Positions 43,094 through 52,260 of a DNA stretch of 64,000 bases are shown in pieces. The notes beneath the pieces were generated by a model, which was not told the DNA's origin, did no database searches, and saw only the letters and a list, made by a program, of their open reading frames with translations. Position numbers and translations under genes: made by a program. The DNA is from Xanthomonas sp. DAR 35659 (GTDB lineage Bacteria; Pseudomonadota; Gammaproteobacteria; Xanthomonadales; Xanthomonadaceae), in the NCBI RefSeq assembly GCF_041242975.1, contig NZ_CP162488.1, positions 3,834,001-3,898,000 of the forward strand, written 5' to 3'. Within the stretch, counting starts at the first letter, position 1. Each line of letters starts with the position of its first letter.

Positions 43094-43618
43094 GTGACGG
43101 CACATCCCAAGCGCGCGTGGGCGCGCATGTTCGCGGAACATGGTCCGGTGCTGCGCGGCTTCTTCGTGCGTCGCGGCGCCAACGAGGACGCCGAGGACAT
43201 GGTGCAGGAGACCTATCTGCGCCTGCTGCGCGCGCAACAGCAACAGGGCGAGGCGATCGCCAATCCCGAGGCCTACCTGTACACCGTGGCGCTGAACCTG
43301 GCACGCGAACAGGCCGCGCGGCGCAAGCAGGCGCCGCTGCGCATCGACGAGATGGAGCAGTTTTCGCAATTGCTGGCCGCAGGGGACAACGTGGAAGACA
43401 CCGCACAGCGACAGCAGCGGCAACAACGCCTGCAGGCGTTGCTGGCCGACCTGCCCGCACGCACCCGCGCGGTGCTGGTGATGCAGTACCGCGACGGCCT
43501 CAGCTACAAGCAGATCGCCGAACGCATGGGCGTGTCCGCGCACATGGTCAAGAAGCATGTCGTGCGTGGGCTCTCGGCGTGCCGGCGGGCGCTGGCCGAG
43601 AGCGGAGACAGTTGGTGA
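43094..43618 (+). CDS. FecI-like ECF sigma factor
   Basis: Extracytoplasmic-function sigma factor of 174 aa. Region 2 (VLRGFFVRRGANEDAEDMVQ ETYLRLLRA, then NPEAYLYTVALNLAREQAARR) and region 4 (LPARTRAVLVMQYRDGLSYK QIAERMGVSAHMVKKHVVRG) are intact. The start is taken as GTG 43094 with AGGCAGG upstream; ATG 43127 is an alternative. It is followed, with a four-base overlap, by a FecR gene and then a TonB receptor with a signalling domain, the classic cell-surface signalling order. Confidence 0.9.
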   Translation: MTAHPKRAWARMFAEHGPVLRGFFVRRGANEDAEDMVQETYLRLLRAQQQQGEAIANPEAYLYTVALNLAREQAARRKQAPLRIDEMEQFSQLLAAGDNVEDTAQRQQRQQRLQALLADLPARTRAVLVMQYRDGLSYKQIAERMGVSAHMVKKHVVRGLSACRRALAESGDSW

Positions 43619-44697
43619 GCGACACCGCCTTCCCGACCCGCACCCCCACCGCCGAGGCCACGCACTGGCATGCCCTGCAGCGCATGCAGGCGCTGGACGC
43701 GACCCAGCAGGCGCAACTGATGGACTGGCTGACCGCCTCGCCGCTGCATCTGCGCGAGTACATGGCGGTGCTGCGGGTGGCCGGCGAACTGGGCGAGGCG
43801 CTGCGCGGCATGGACCTGGACGTGGACGCGCTGCTCGACGCCGACCGCCACGCCGATGCCGACGCCGCGCCGCGCAACGTGATCGCCCTGCCGTTGCAGC
43901 CGCGCACAGCGCCGCCGGCCGCGCCGCCGTCGCGCGGCGCAGGCGCACGCCGAGCGCGCGTGCGCGGCTGGGGTCTGAGCCTGGCCGCGGCCCTGTGCGG
44001 CGCGGCGGTGCTGGCGGGATGGGCGTGGCCGCGCACCGAAACCTACAGCACCGCGCACGCCGAGCAGCGCAGCGTGCGGCTGGCCGATCGCAGCACCGTG
44101 CACCTCAACGCGCAAAGCAGCGTGCGCGCGACCATGACCCCATGGAGCCGGCATGTGCAGTTGCTGAAGGGCCAGGCCAGCTTCGTCGTCGCGCCGGATC
44201 GGCGCCCGCTGCAGGTCGTGGCAGGCGCGCTGCGGGTCGAGGACATCGGCACCACCTTCGATATCGCCCTGTACCGGCAGCAGGCGCGCGTCGAGGTGGC
44301 CGAGGGCCGCGTGCACGTCTGGCGCGCCGATCGCCCGGCGCAGCCGATGCTGGCCGACCTGGGCGCCGGGCAGCGCGCGCGCATCGACACCGCCACCGGC
44401 CGGATCGAACTGGCCAGCGAAGACGTCGCCGCGATGCATGCCTGGTGGCAACGCCGCATCGTGTTCCGCGACGAGCCGCTGACCAACGTGGCCGAGGACT
44501 TCAACCGGCTCAACCGCACGCGCCTGCTGATCGACGATACCGCCGCCGGCGCGATGCGCCTGACCGGCAACCTGCGCGGCGACGACGTCGCCTCGCTGCG
44601 CGCCTTCCTCGCCGACCAACCGACGCTGCGGGTCAGCGCCAGCGGCGACACGATCCGCGTCGGTAGCCGCACGGCACCGCCGCCGAGCGAGCAATAG
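43615..44697 (+). CDS. FecR-type anti-sigma regulator
   Basis: Inner-membrane protein of 360 aa. The cytoplasmic N-terminus (LQRMQALDATQQAQLMDWLT ASPLHLREYMAVLRV, the FecR_N helix pair) is followed by a single membrane span (LSLAAALCGAAVLAGWAW, about residues 120-138), the periplasmic FecR domain (STAHAEQRSVRLADRSTVHL NAQSSV, EDIGTTFDIALYRQQARVEV AEGRV) and a C-terminal STN-like part (NVAEDFNRLNRTRLLIDDTA, MRLTGNLRGDDVASLRAFL). GTG 43615 overlaps the sigma stop (GTGA). It should relay receptor occupancy to the sigma factor. Confidence 0.9.
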   Translation: MSDTAFPTRTPTAEATHWHALQRMQALDATQQAQLMDWLTASPLHLREYMAVLRVAGELGEALRGMDLDVDALLDADRHADADAAPRNVIALPLQPRTAPPAAPPSRGAGARRARVRGWGLSLAAALCGAAVLAGWAWPRTETYSTAHAEQRSVRLADRSTVHLNAQSSVRATMTPWSRHVQLLKGQASFVVAPDRRPLQVVAGALRVEDIGTTFDIALYRQQARVEVAEGRVHVWRADRPAQPMLADLGAGQRARIDTATGRIELASEDVAAMHAWWQRRIVFRDEPLTNVAEDFNRLNRTRLLIDDTAAGAMRLTGNLRGDDVASLRAFLADQPTLRVSASGDTIRVGSRTAPPPSEQ

Positions 44698-45008
44698 CCA
44701 TCCAGCCGGTCGCCGTACCCAGCGCACCCGCTCGCACGGCGTGCGCATGCTGCATTTGCGGAGATGCCGATCCCATTGCCGCAACACGCCATGCGCTACG
44801 CCAGCGCGCGTCGCACTGCACCTGTCGATCGAGGAATGTGGCCCGCAGCGAACGACATCCGGCCGCCCTCACTGCACGTGTCACAGAAAATTCATCGAAA
44901 AACGGTGCCCGATCGCCGCGGTCGATCCTCGTAGTCCAGGCACAACGCAGCAATGCGCCCTTCGCGGCGGCGCTGCGTCCTCCCTTCGCTCCCCACTGGA
45001 CAACGACG
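44698..45008. other. Intergenic region FecR / TonB receptor
   Basis: About 310 bp with no recognisable gene. It should carry the receptor promoter that the adjacent sigma factor drives. I cannot point to a specific -35/-10 pair. Confidence 0.4.
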
Positions 45009-47909
45009 ATGCGCCGCACCCTGTTTCTTTCCATCGCCCTCGCCCTGCATGCCGGCACCGCCGGCGCCCAGACCGCGCCCGTCGCGGTCGACGCGATTCC
45101 CGCGCAACCCTTGGCGCGCGCGCTCAACAGCCTGTCGCGGCAGACCGGACTGCAGTTCGTCTATGCCGCGAGCGTCGCCGGCAATCCGCAGACCCGCGGC
45201 ACCCGCGCCGGCGCGGCGCCGGAACAGGCGCTGCAGCAATTGCTCGATGGCACCGGCCTGCGCTACCGCTATCTCAACGCGACCACGGTGACCATCGAAG
45301 CCGCCAGCGCCGCGAGCGAGACGCCGCCGGATGGCGCCGGCGCGGGCGCGACCTCGGCCAGGAAGCCTGTCGCAGCGCCCGCAGCGGACGCGCCGGTGAA
45401 GGAACTGGACAGCATCCAGGTGCTGGGCAGCTATGCCGGCAGCCTCAGCGCCGCCTTGCGCGAGAAGCGCTACGCCGACAGCGTGGTCGACGTGATCGCC
45501 GCCGAGGACATCGGCAAGCTGCCGGCGCAGAACGTGGCCGAAGCGCTGCAGCGCGTGCCCGGCGTATCGATCGTGCGCGACCGCGGCGAAGGCGTGTACG
45601 TGCGCGTGCGCGGCCTCGGCCCGAATTTCCAGGTGACCACGCTCAATGGCCAGACCATGGCGGTCAACGAGAACGTGCGCACCTCGGGGCAGACCGGCCG
45701 CCAGTTCCGCTACGACACGCTGCCGGCGGAACTGGTCGCCGGCCTGGACGTGATCAAGAGCCCCACCGCCGACCTGGACGAAGGCGCGATCGGCGGCATC
45801 GTCAACGTGCGTACCTTTCGTCCGCTGGAACTGGGCAAGACCCTGACCAATGTGTCGCTGGAGTCGAGCCAGGCGCAGCGCACCCACGCCAACGACCCGC
45901 GCGTGTCCGGCCTGTTCAACTGGGTCAATGCCGATGGGACGTTCGGCCTGCTGCTGTCCGGCGCCTACGCGCAGCGCAGCCTGCGCCAGGACCGCGTCAA
46001 CGAGGTGAGCTGGGACTACTACCCCAACGGCGTGCCAGGCGCACCGGGCGCCTATTACGCGCCGACCGGCCTGCGCCCGACGCTGGAACTGGAGCAACGC
46101 GAGCGCACCGGCGTGGCCGCCTCGCTGCAATGGAAACCCAGCGCGGCGTGGGAAACCAACCTGGACCTGCTCTACGCCAAGCAGACCGTGCACTACGACG
46201 AGTACAGCCTGGGCGTGGGCTTCGACAGCCTGGCCAAGCTGAGCAACCTGCGCGTCGAACACGGCGGCATCGCCGGCTTCGATTACCGCAACGGCCAGGT
46301 GCAGATCTCGCGCGAGACCTCCGGCATCACCGACGACAACCGCAGCGCGCGCCTGTCCAGCACCTGGAGCGGCGATCGCTGGACGCTGGGCGCGGTGGCG
46401 TTCCACTCGCAGGCGCACAGCTACGATTCGGATCCGATCCGGCGCACCCGCCTGCGCAGCGGCACGAATCTGTCGATGCACGTGGACATGCCGCAGGCCG
46501 ATGGCGACAACGTGCCGAACTGGACCTTCAGCAACGGCTTCGATCCGAACAACCCGGCGACCATGGCCGGGCGCCGCCTGGAATGGCGCGAGATCGATGC
46601 GCGCGACAAGGAGGACGCGTTGCAGGTGGACGCCAAGCGCATGTTCGACGACGGCTTCCTTCGCGACATCAAATTCGGCGCCAAGTACCGCGAGCGCTCG
46701 CGCCGCTACGACCGCGCCGACCTGCTGCTCAACAGCATCGCCGGCGTGCGCTTCCCCGCGGGCAACTTCACCGCGCTGCCGGCGGACGACATGCTCGCCG
46801 ACGCCAACGGCACCCTGCCGCGGCACTGGCTGGCGCCGGTCGAGTCGACCTTCTTCGGCAACTGGCCGACCGCCGCGGACCTGGTCAACACGCCCAACAG
46901 CGCCGACCTGCAGAACTCCTACGAAGTGAAGGAGAAGATCGGCTCGGCCTATGCGCTGGCCGATTTCGGCGGCACGCTGGCCGGGCGCGACCTGCGCGGC
47001 AATCTCGGTGTGCGCCTGGTGCGCACCGAGCAGACCACCGATGGCCACGCCGACGTCGACGGCAGCGCGCAGCCGGTGCATTTCGAACGCAGCTACAACA
47101 GCGTGCTGCCCTCGTTCAACGCCGCCTGGGACGTGCGCGAGGACATGGTGCTGCGCACGTCCGCGGCCAAGGTCATCACCCGCCCCGACCTCACCGACCT
47201 GTCGTCCAAGCTCACCTTCAACTCCAGCGGCGAGATCCTCACCGCCAGCGGCGGCAATCCCGCGCTCAAGCCGTTCGAGGCCTGGCAGTACGACCTGACC
47301 TTCGAGTGGTACATCGACGGCACCTCGGCGCTGACCGGAGGCGTGTTCTACAAGGACATCTCCAGCTTCATCCAGACCCAGATGTCGAACCTGACCTACC
47401 AGGGCCAGACCTATCTGCTGTCGTCCAAGACCAACGGCAGCGAGGCCAAGGTCAAGGGCGCCGAGGTGGCCTACCAGCAGGTGTTCGCCAGCCTGCCGGC
47501 GCCGCTGGACGGGCTGGGCATGCAGCTCAACTACACCTGGACCGACAGCGAGGCCACCTACCGCAACGGCACCGGCACCTTCACCGACAGCCTGGAAGGC
47601 GTGGCCAGGAACACCTACAACGCGGTGCTGTTCTACGAGAAGGGACCGCTGATGGCGCGGGTCAGCTACAGCTGGAGCGACGACATCCTCAACGCGGTCG
47701 GCACCGCCAACGTCGCCACGCTCAACAGCGACAAGTTCGGCAGCCTGGACGCGAACGTGGCCTGGCAGGTCAACGACACCCTGTCGGTGTTCGTCAACGC
47801 GATCAACCTCACCGGCGAGGTGCAGCGCCAGTACGTCGGCGACCACCTGTTCGGCGGTTATACCGACTACGGCCGCACCTGGTCGGTCGGCCTGCGCGCG
47901 CGTTTCTGA
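45009..47909 (+). CDS. TonB-dependent receptor with N-terminal signalling (STN) domain
   Basis: Outer-membrane transporter of 966 aa. Signal peptide MRRTLFLSIALALHAGTAGA; STN domain at about 25-105 (IPAQPLARALNSLSRQTGLQ FVYAAS ... ALQQLLDGTGLRYRYLNATT). The plug follows (SVVDVIAAEDIGKLPAQNVA EALQRVPGVSIVRDRGEGVY VRVRGLGPNFQVTTLNGQ), with the TonB-dep-Xan-type pattern of IAxEDIGKLPxxNVAEAL. The 22-strand barrel ends in Phe (VGLRARF). The STN domain implies signalling to the adjacent FecR and sigma factor. The xanthomonad plug type is often used for plant-derived substrates rather than siderophores; the ligand is unknown. Confidence 0.9.
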   Translation: MRRTLFLSIALALHAGTAGAQTAPVAVDAIPAQPLARALNSLSRQTGLQFVYAASVAGNPQTRGTRAGAAPEQALQQLLDGTGLRYRYLNATTVTIEAASAASETPPDGAGAGATSARKPVAAPAADAPVKELDSIQVLGSYAGSLSAALREKRYADSVVDVIAAEDIGKLPAQNVAEALQRVPGVSIVRDRGEGVYVRVRGLGPNFQVTTLNGQTMAVNENVRTSGQTGRQFRYDTLPAELVAGLDVIKSPTADLDEGAIGGIVNVRTFRPLELGKTLTNVSLESSQAQRTHANDPRVSGLFNWVNADGTFGLLLSGAYAQRSLRQDRVNEVSWDYYPNGVPGAPGAYYAPTGLRPTLELEQRERTGVAASLQWKPSAAWETNLDLLYAKQTVHYDEYSLGVGFDSLAKLSNLRVEHGGIAGFDYRNGQVQISRETSGITDDNRSARLSSTWSGDRWTLGAVAFHSQAHSYDSDPIRRTRLRSGTNLSMHVDMPQADGDNVPNWTFSNGFDPNNPATMAGRRLEWREIDARDKEDALQVDAKRMFDDGFLRDIKFGAKYRERSRRYDRADLLLNSIAGVRFPAGNFTALPADDMLADANGTLPRHWLAPVESTFFGNWPTAADLVNTPNSADLQNSYEVKEKIGSAYALADFGGTLAGRDLRGNLGVRLVRTEQTTDGHADVDGSAQPVHFERSYNSVLPSFNAAWDVREDMVLRTSAAKVITRPDLTDLSSKLTFNSSGEILTASGGNPALKPFEAWQYDLTFEWYIDGTSALTGGVFYKDISSFIQTQMSNLTYQGQTYLLSSKTNGSEAKVKGAEVAYQQVFASLPAPLDGLGMQLNYTWTDSEATYRNGTGTFTDSLEGVARNTYNAVLFYEKGPLMARVSYSWSDDILNAVGTANVATLNSDKFGSLDANVAWQVNDTLSVFVNAINLTGEVQRQYVGDHLFGGYTDYGRTWSVGLRARF

Positions 47910-48058
47910 GCCGCGCCGGCGCGGTCGCCGCCACCGTGCGGCACCGCGTGCGATGGCGACGGCGCCCATCCGGCGCTGTCGCCAAACCTTTCTCTTCCAG
48001 CGGTGCCGCAGCCAGCGGCCTGTCGCGCTTAGCGCTTGCGCACCGCCGCTTCCGGACC

Positions 48059-49366
48059 ATGCCGATGCCGTCGATTGCTCGCCTCGCCGCTGCCCTTCTC
48101 TTCGTCGCCCTGCTGCCATTCGCAGCGGCGCGCGCCGCGGTCGCGGCGCCGCAGGACACCCTCGAAAAAGTGCTGATCCTCAAGCGCCACGGCGTGCGCT
48201 CGGCGATGTCCAGCCCGGAACAGTTGGGCCGCTATTCGGCGCGCCCGTGGCCGCGCTTCGACGTGCCGGCCGGGCACCTCACCGAACATGGCGCGCAGTT
48301 GGAGCAGGTGTTCGGCGCCTACTACCGCGCGCTGTATGCGCCGCAGGGGCTGTTCGCCGGCGACGCATGCGCCAGCGCCTACTACTGGGCCAACCGGACC
48401 CAGCGCACCATCGCCTCGGCGCAGGCTTTGGCCAGCAGCCTGACGCCCGGTTGCGCGAACGTGGTGCACAGCGTTGCCGATGGCACCTCCGATCCGCTCT
48501 TCGACGGCGCGCCGGCCTTGCGCACGCCTGAGGCGATCGCGCTGATGCGCGCCGCCATCGCCGGCCGTATCGGCGGCGACGCCGTGGCCTGGAATGCGGC
48601 ACAGCGCGATGCGATCGACACGTTGCAGCAGTTGCTGTTGCAGTGCGCACAGCGGCCGTGCCCGGCCGACGCAGGTGCCGACAAGCAACGCCTGGACGCG
48701 GTACCCGCGCGCGTGGGCGATGCCGAAGACGGGATTCCCGGCATCGAAGGTCCGGCCGCCACGGCCTCGGGCATCAGCGAAAGCCTGCTGATGGGCTGGG
48801 CCGACTGCCAGGACTTCGCCGCACTGGGCTGGCGCGGCGTCGACGAGGCCAGCCTGCTGCGCGCGTTCGCCCCGCACCAGGCCGAGTTCGCGTTGCGCCT
48901 GCGTGCGCCGGCGGTGGCGCGCATGGCCGCCTCGCCGCTGGCGGCGCGGCTGCTGGCGACGCTGCTGGACGGCAGCGGCCAGGCCACACACGCCGACCCC
49001 ATCGGCGGCGCGGCGCGGCTGGTGGTGCTGTCCGGCCACGACGGCACCCTGACCCTACTGGCCGGCATGCTCGACCTGCACTGGCAGTTGCCCGGCTACC
49101 AGCCCGACCAGACCGTGCCCGGCGGCGCGCTGGTGTTCGAGCGCTGGCGCCGCGCCGACGGCGAGCGCGTGATCCGCCTGCGCTACACCGCGCAGAGCCT
49201 GGCGCAGCTGCGCGAACGCCACCCGCTGACGTTGCAGGCGCCGCCGCTGGCGTCGGCGGTGTTCATCCCGCAGTGCAGCCGCGCCGACGCCGCCTACGAG
49301 TGCCCGCTGCCGGCCTTCGCCGCTGCGGTCGAGGCCGCGCTCGATCCGCGATTCCTGACCCCATGA
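48059..49366 (+). CDS. Periplasmic histidine acid phosphatase (AppA/Agp family, phytase-like)
   Basis: A 435-aa exported phosphomonoesterase. Signal peptide PSIARLAAALLFVALLPFAA ARA. The catalytic His is in LILKRHGVRSAMSS; the usual RHGxRxP is RHGVRSA here. The segment PWPRFDVPAGHLTEHGAQLE matches the AppA WP...LTPRG region. The HD proton-donor motif is LSGHDGTLTLLAG. Such enzymes act on phytate, glucose-1-phosphate or other phosphomonoesters. It follows the TonB receptor by 149 bp and may be in the same regulon. ATG 48065 is an alternative start. Confidence 0.85.
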   Translation: MPMPSIARLAAALLFVALLPFAAARAAVAAPQDTLEKVLILKRHGVRSAMSSPEQLGRYSARPWPRFDVPAGHLTEHGAQLEQVFGAYYRALYAPQGLFAGDACASAYYWANRTQRTIASAQALASSLTPGCANVVHSVADGTSDPLFDGAPALRTPEAIALMRAAIAGRIGGDAVAWNAAQRDAIDTLQQLLLQCAQRPCPADAGADKQRLDAVPARVGDAEDGIPGIEGPAATASGISESLLMGWADCQDFAALGWRGVDEASLLRAFAPHQAEFALRLRAPAVARMAASPLAARLLATLLDGSGQATHADPIGGAARLVVLSGHDGTLTLLAGMLDLHWQLPGYQPDQTVPGGALVFERWRRADGERVIRLRYTAQSLAQLRERHPLTLQAPPLASAVFIPQCSRADAAYECPLPAFAAAVEAALDPRFLTP

Positions 49367-49476
49367 CGCCACGTGCGCCGGCCCCGGCCGGTCGCGCGGC
49401 GGCATCGGTGCCTTCCGGCACCGCCCCCTGGCGCTCGCGCCACCCGCTGTTCCTCCCAACCCGCAAGAGGCGATTC

Positions 49477-50781
49477 ATGATCCAGCATCTACGCACCCTC
49501 GTGAGCTACGGCATCGGATTGAGCCTGGCCTGCGCCGGCGTGGTCCACGCGCAATCGGACGTCGGCGTGCTCGACGTCCTCACCTACAACGTCGCCGGCC
49601 TGCCGCAAGGCATTTCCAGCAGCAACCCGGCCGCCAACACCGCCCAGATCGCACCGAAACTGGCGCCCTACGGCCTGATCAACGTGCAGGAGGATTTCAA
49701 CTACCACGCCACCCTGTACGCGGGCGACAAGCACCCCTACCGCACCCCCACCAGCGGCGGCGCGGCGATCGGCGACGGCCTCAACACGCTGAGCAACTAC
49801 CGCTTCGACGACTTCACCCGCGTCAAATGGGACAAGTGCAACGGCACCGACTGCCTCACCCCCAAGGGCTTCAGCTACATGCGCGTGCGCCTGGACGACG
49901 GCGTGCTGCTGGACGTGTACAACGCGCATCCCAACGCCGGCACCGAGAGCGGCGACCTGGCCGCGCGGCGCGCCAACATCAGCCAGCTCTCGCAGTTCAT
50001 CCAGACCTGGTCGGCCGGCAACGCGGTGCTGGTGATGATGGACTCCAACACCCGCTACACCCGCGCCGACGACAACATCCGCGCGCTGATCGCCGCCAAC
50101 GGCCTGACCGATCCGTGGGTGGAACTGGTCAAGGGCAGCGCGCCGGCCGCCGGCGCCGCGCCGCTGCTGTGCGGCACCCCGCCGACCAATGCCTGCGAAG
50201 TGGTGGACAAGATCCTGTACCGCGACGCGCCGCAGCTGACCCTGGTCGCCAACCGCTACCAGCTCGACGACGGCCGCTTCTACGACAGCGATGGCAAGCC
50301 GCTGTCCGACCATTACCCGCTGGCCGCGCAGTTCGGTTGGGCGGTCGGTACGAACGTGCGCACCAGCGACCAGTACGGCGGCCCGCACGGCACCCCGTTC
50401 AACGACATCGCCAAGGGTGCCGAGCAACGCACCATCGCCAGCGTGTCGCTGCGCGGCGCCGCGCGCCTGGACGGCATCGCGCTGGGCCTGGACAACGGCA
50501 GCACCCTGGCCCACGGCGGCAGCGGCGGCGATGCGGTCACGCTGGGCCTGGGTGCCAACGAGCGGCTGACCTCGGCCACGCTGAGCGTGGGCCAGTACAA
50601 CGGCCGCACCCGGCTGTTCTCGCTGAGCCTGCGCACCAACCAGGGCCGCAGCCTCAGCGCCGGCACGCCGACCAGCGACAGCTACACGCTCACCGCGCCC
50701 AGCGGCTGGCACATCGCCGGCTTCACCGGTCGCGACGGCGACGAGATCGACAAGCTCGGCGTGGTGTATCGGAAGGACTGA
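49477..50781 (+). CDS. Secreted EEP-family phosphodiesterase with C-terminal jacalin-like lectin domain
   Basis: A 434-aa protein with a signal peptide (YGIGLSLACAGVVHAQSD). Residues about 28-295 form an endonuclease/exonuclease/phosphatase (neutral-sphingomyelinase-like) fold: DVLTYNVAGLPQG, the metal Glu in INVQEDFNYHA, NAHPNAGTESG, MMDSNTRYT and the terminal SDHYPLAAQF. Residues about 300-434 look like a jacalin domain (YGGPHGTPFNDIAKGAEQRT, ASVSLRGAARLDGIALGLDN, HGGSGGDAVTLGLGANERLT) ending in the GRDGDEIDKLGVVY strand. The lectin part suggests binding to glycans. The substrate (phospholipid, nucleic acid or inositol phosphate) is not determined. Confidence 0.85.
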   Translation: MIQHLRTLVSYGIGLSLACAGVVHAQSDVGVLDVLTYNVAGLPQGISSSNPAANTAQIAPKLAPYGLINVQEDFNYHATLYAGDKHPYRTPTSGGAAIGDGLNTLSNYRFDDFTRVKWDKCNGTDCLTPKGFSYMRVRLDDGVLLDVYNAHPNAGTESGDLAARRANISQLSQFIQTWSAGNAVLVMMDSNTRYTRADDNIRALIAANGLTDPWVELVKGSAPAAGAAPLLCGTPPTNACEVVDKILYRDAPQLTLVANRYQLDDGRFYDSDGKPLSDHYPLAAQFGWAVGTNVRTSDQYGGPHGTPFNDIAKGAEQRTIASVSLRGAARLDGIALGLDNGSTLAHGGSGGDAVTLGLGANERLTSATLSVGQYNGRTRLFSLSLRTNQGRSLSAGTPTSDSYTLTAPSGWHIAGFTGRDGDEIDKLGVVYRKD

Positions 50782-50899
50782 CGCGCGTCCCGCGTTTCCG
50801 TGCAAGCGGCACGGCGCCCGTCACCAGACGGGCGCCGTCACCAGGCCGATGCGGCGCGTGCGTGGGCGCGCGCAGGTGACACCTGCGCCACGCCGCCGC

Positions 50900-51514
50900 T
50901 CAGGGCGACGCGGCCTGCAGCCGCAGCGCGGGCACCGGCATCTTCGCAAACGCCTCGATGTCGCGCGTGCGCGCCGTCTTGAGCTGGGCGAAGAACGCCC
51001 GGGCATCGGCATCGCCGTAGGCGCGGCGACTCAGGCCCATCATCAGCACGCCGCTACCGGCCGGGCTGCGCACGTAGCGGTAGACGTTCCATTCGACGAT
51101 GATGTTGCCCTCGGCATCGGGCGCCGACACCACGAAGTCGAGCACGGCCTGGTCCTTGGAGTCGCTCAGCAGGGCCTGGTAGTTCGTCACCGGATCGGTC
51201 GCCTTGCGCTTCTCGAGGTCGGCGACCTTGTTGCGCAACATCTCCTCCGGGGTGGCCGCATCGGCGTCCAGCAGGTCCAGCATCAGCATCGACTGGAAAT
51301 GCTCGACGTTCTGGCCCCGCGGCACATACTCGTGCTTGTAGAAGTTCGGCTGTGGATGGCTGCTCCAGGCCAGGCGATACGTCTCCCCCGCCACCTGCAA
51401 CGGTCCGGGGACACCCAGGTAATCCTCGACCTTCTCGGCGGCGGAAGCGACGGAGGCGACGCACAACAAGGCGTACAGGCCCATCCGCAACAGCGAGCGC
51501 ATGATGTTTTGCAT
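50900..51514 (-). CDS. Small exported protein of unknown function
   Basis: A 204-aa protein starting MQNIMRSLLRMGLYALLCVA with a signal peptide ending VASAAEK. The mature part has DYLGVPGPLQVAGETYRLAW SSHPQPNFYKHEYVP, an acidic segment (DLLDADAATPEEMLRNKVAD LEKRK) and IIVEWNVYRYVRSPAGSGVL MMGLSRRAYGD. No membrane span apart from the leader. I do not recognise the family. It is convergent with the EEP/jacalin gene. Confidence 0.65.
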   Translation of the reverse strand: MQNIMRSLLRMGLYALLCVASVASAAEKVEDYLGVPGPLQVAGETYRLAWSSHPQPNFYKHEYVPRGQNVEHFQSMLMLDLLDADAATPEEMLRNKVADLEKRKATDPVTNYQALLSDSKDQAVLDFVVSAPDAEGNIIVEWNVYRYVRSPAGSGVLMMGLSRRAYGDADARAFFAQLKTARTRDIEAFAKMPVPALRLQAASP

Positions 51515-51800
51515 GTTCCAGTCCTTTAGAAAATAGGTTCCAGCGTTTCGTCGGCGCACTGCCTCCGGCCGCGGGGCGACGGCAGCCTTGCGTTGCCGCC
51601 GCGACACGATAACGCGTTACGCGCATCGACGCACTGATCGCACCGTCGTCCCGCGTACCGCTGCGGTTGCCGTCGTTGCCGCCGGCCAGCCTGGGACCGC
51701 CACCGGGCGCTCTGCGCAGGCGGTAAACACCACCGCTGGCGCCCGCCACGCGTCCAGCGACGAACGGACCGCACGCTGGTTCCCGCAGAGGCCCCTCGCC

Positions 51801-52175
51801 TCAGCGCGGCTTAGGATCCGGGCCGTAGCGATTGCGGCCTTCGACGCCGTCCATGCACATGAAGATCAGCACGACCACGGAGCCGACGTACGGGATCAAG
51901 CCAAGCAACACATAGAAGCCGGACCGGCTCTGATCGTGGAAGCGGCGGACCTGCAGCGCGAGCGAGGGCACCAGTACCGCGAGCAGATACAGCCACATCA
52001 GACACATCGCGACCATCGGCAGCAGCTCGATGCCGCTACGATCGCCGACGAACGCCACGGCGAACAGCACGGCCAGCACCAGGATGTGCAACAGCATGAA
52101 CATCCAGTATTCCTTGCGCCGCGAACGCCCGGAGAACTCCGCGTAGCGCTTGAACGGCAGCAGCATCCATTCCAT
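51801..52175 (-). CDS. DUF805 inner-membrane protein
   Basis: A 124-aa protein starting MEWMLLPFKRYAEFSGRSRR. The DUF805 pattern is clear: FSGRSRRKEYWMFMLLHIL, two or three further hydrophobic helices, ALQVRRFHDQSRSGFYVLLG LIPYVGSVVVLI and the final DGVEGRNRYGPDPKPR. The function of the family is unknown. The gene starts 85 bp from the MITE-like element. Confidence 0.88.
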   Translation of the reverse strand: MEWMLLPFKRYAEFSGRSRRKEYWMFMLLHILVLAVLFAVAFVGDRSGIELLPMVAMCLMWLYLLAVLVPSLALQVRRFHDQSRSGFYVLLGLIPYVGSVVVLIFMCMDGVEGRNRYGPDPKPR

Positions 52176-52260
52176 CCTGCCTCCTTCTTTCGTCCCCTGC
52201 CCCACTCGGCGGGGTGGCGGCGCCAATGTAGCATCGGCATCGCGACCTCGGAGCGCCCGC

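Noticed and set aside
44741-48058. Very long open frame preceding the phosphatase in its own frame
   Set aside because: It runs antiphase through the TonB receptor gene, is rich in Arg/Ala/Gly and lacks domains; it is a GC-rich shadow. The phosphatase starts at its signal peptide at 48059.
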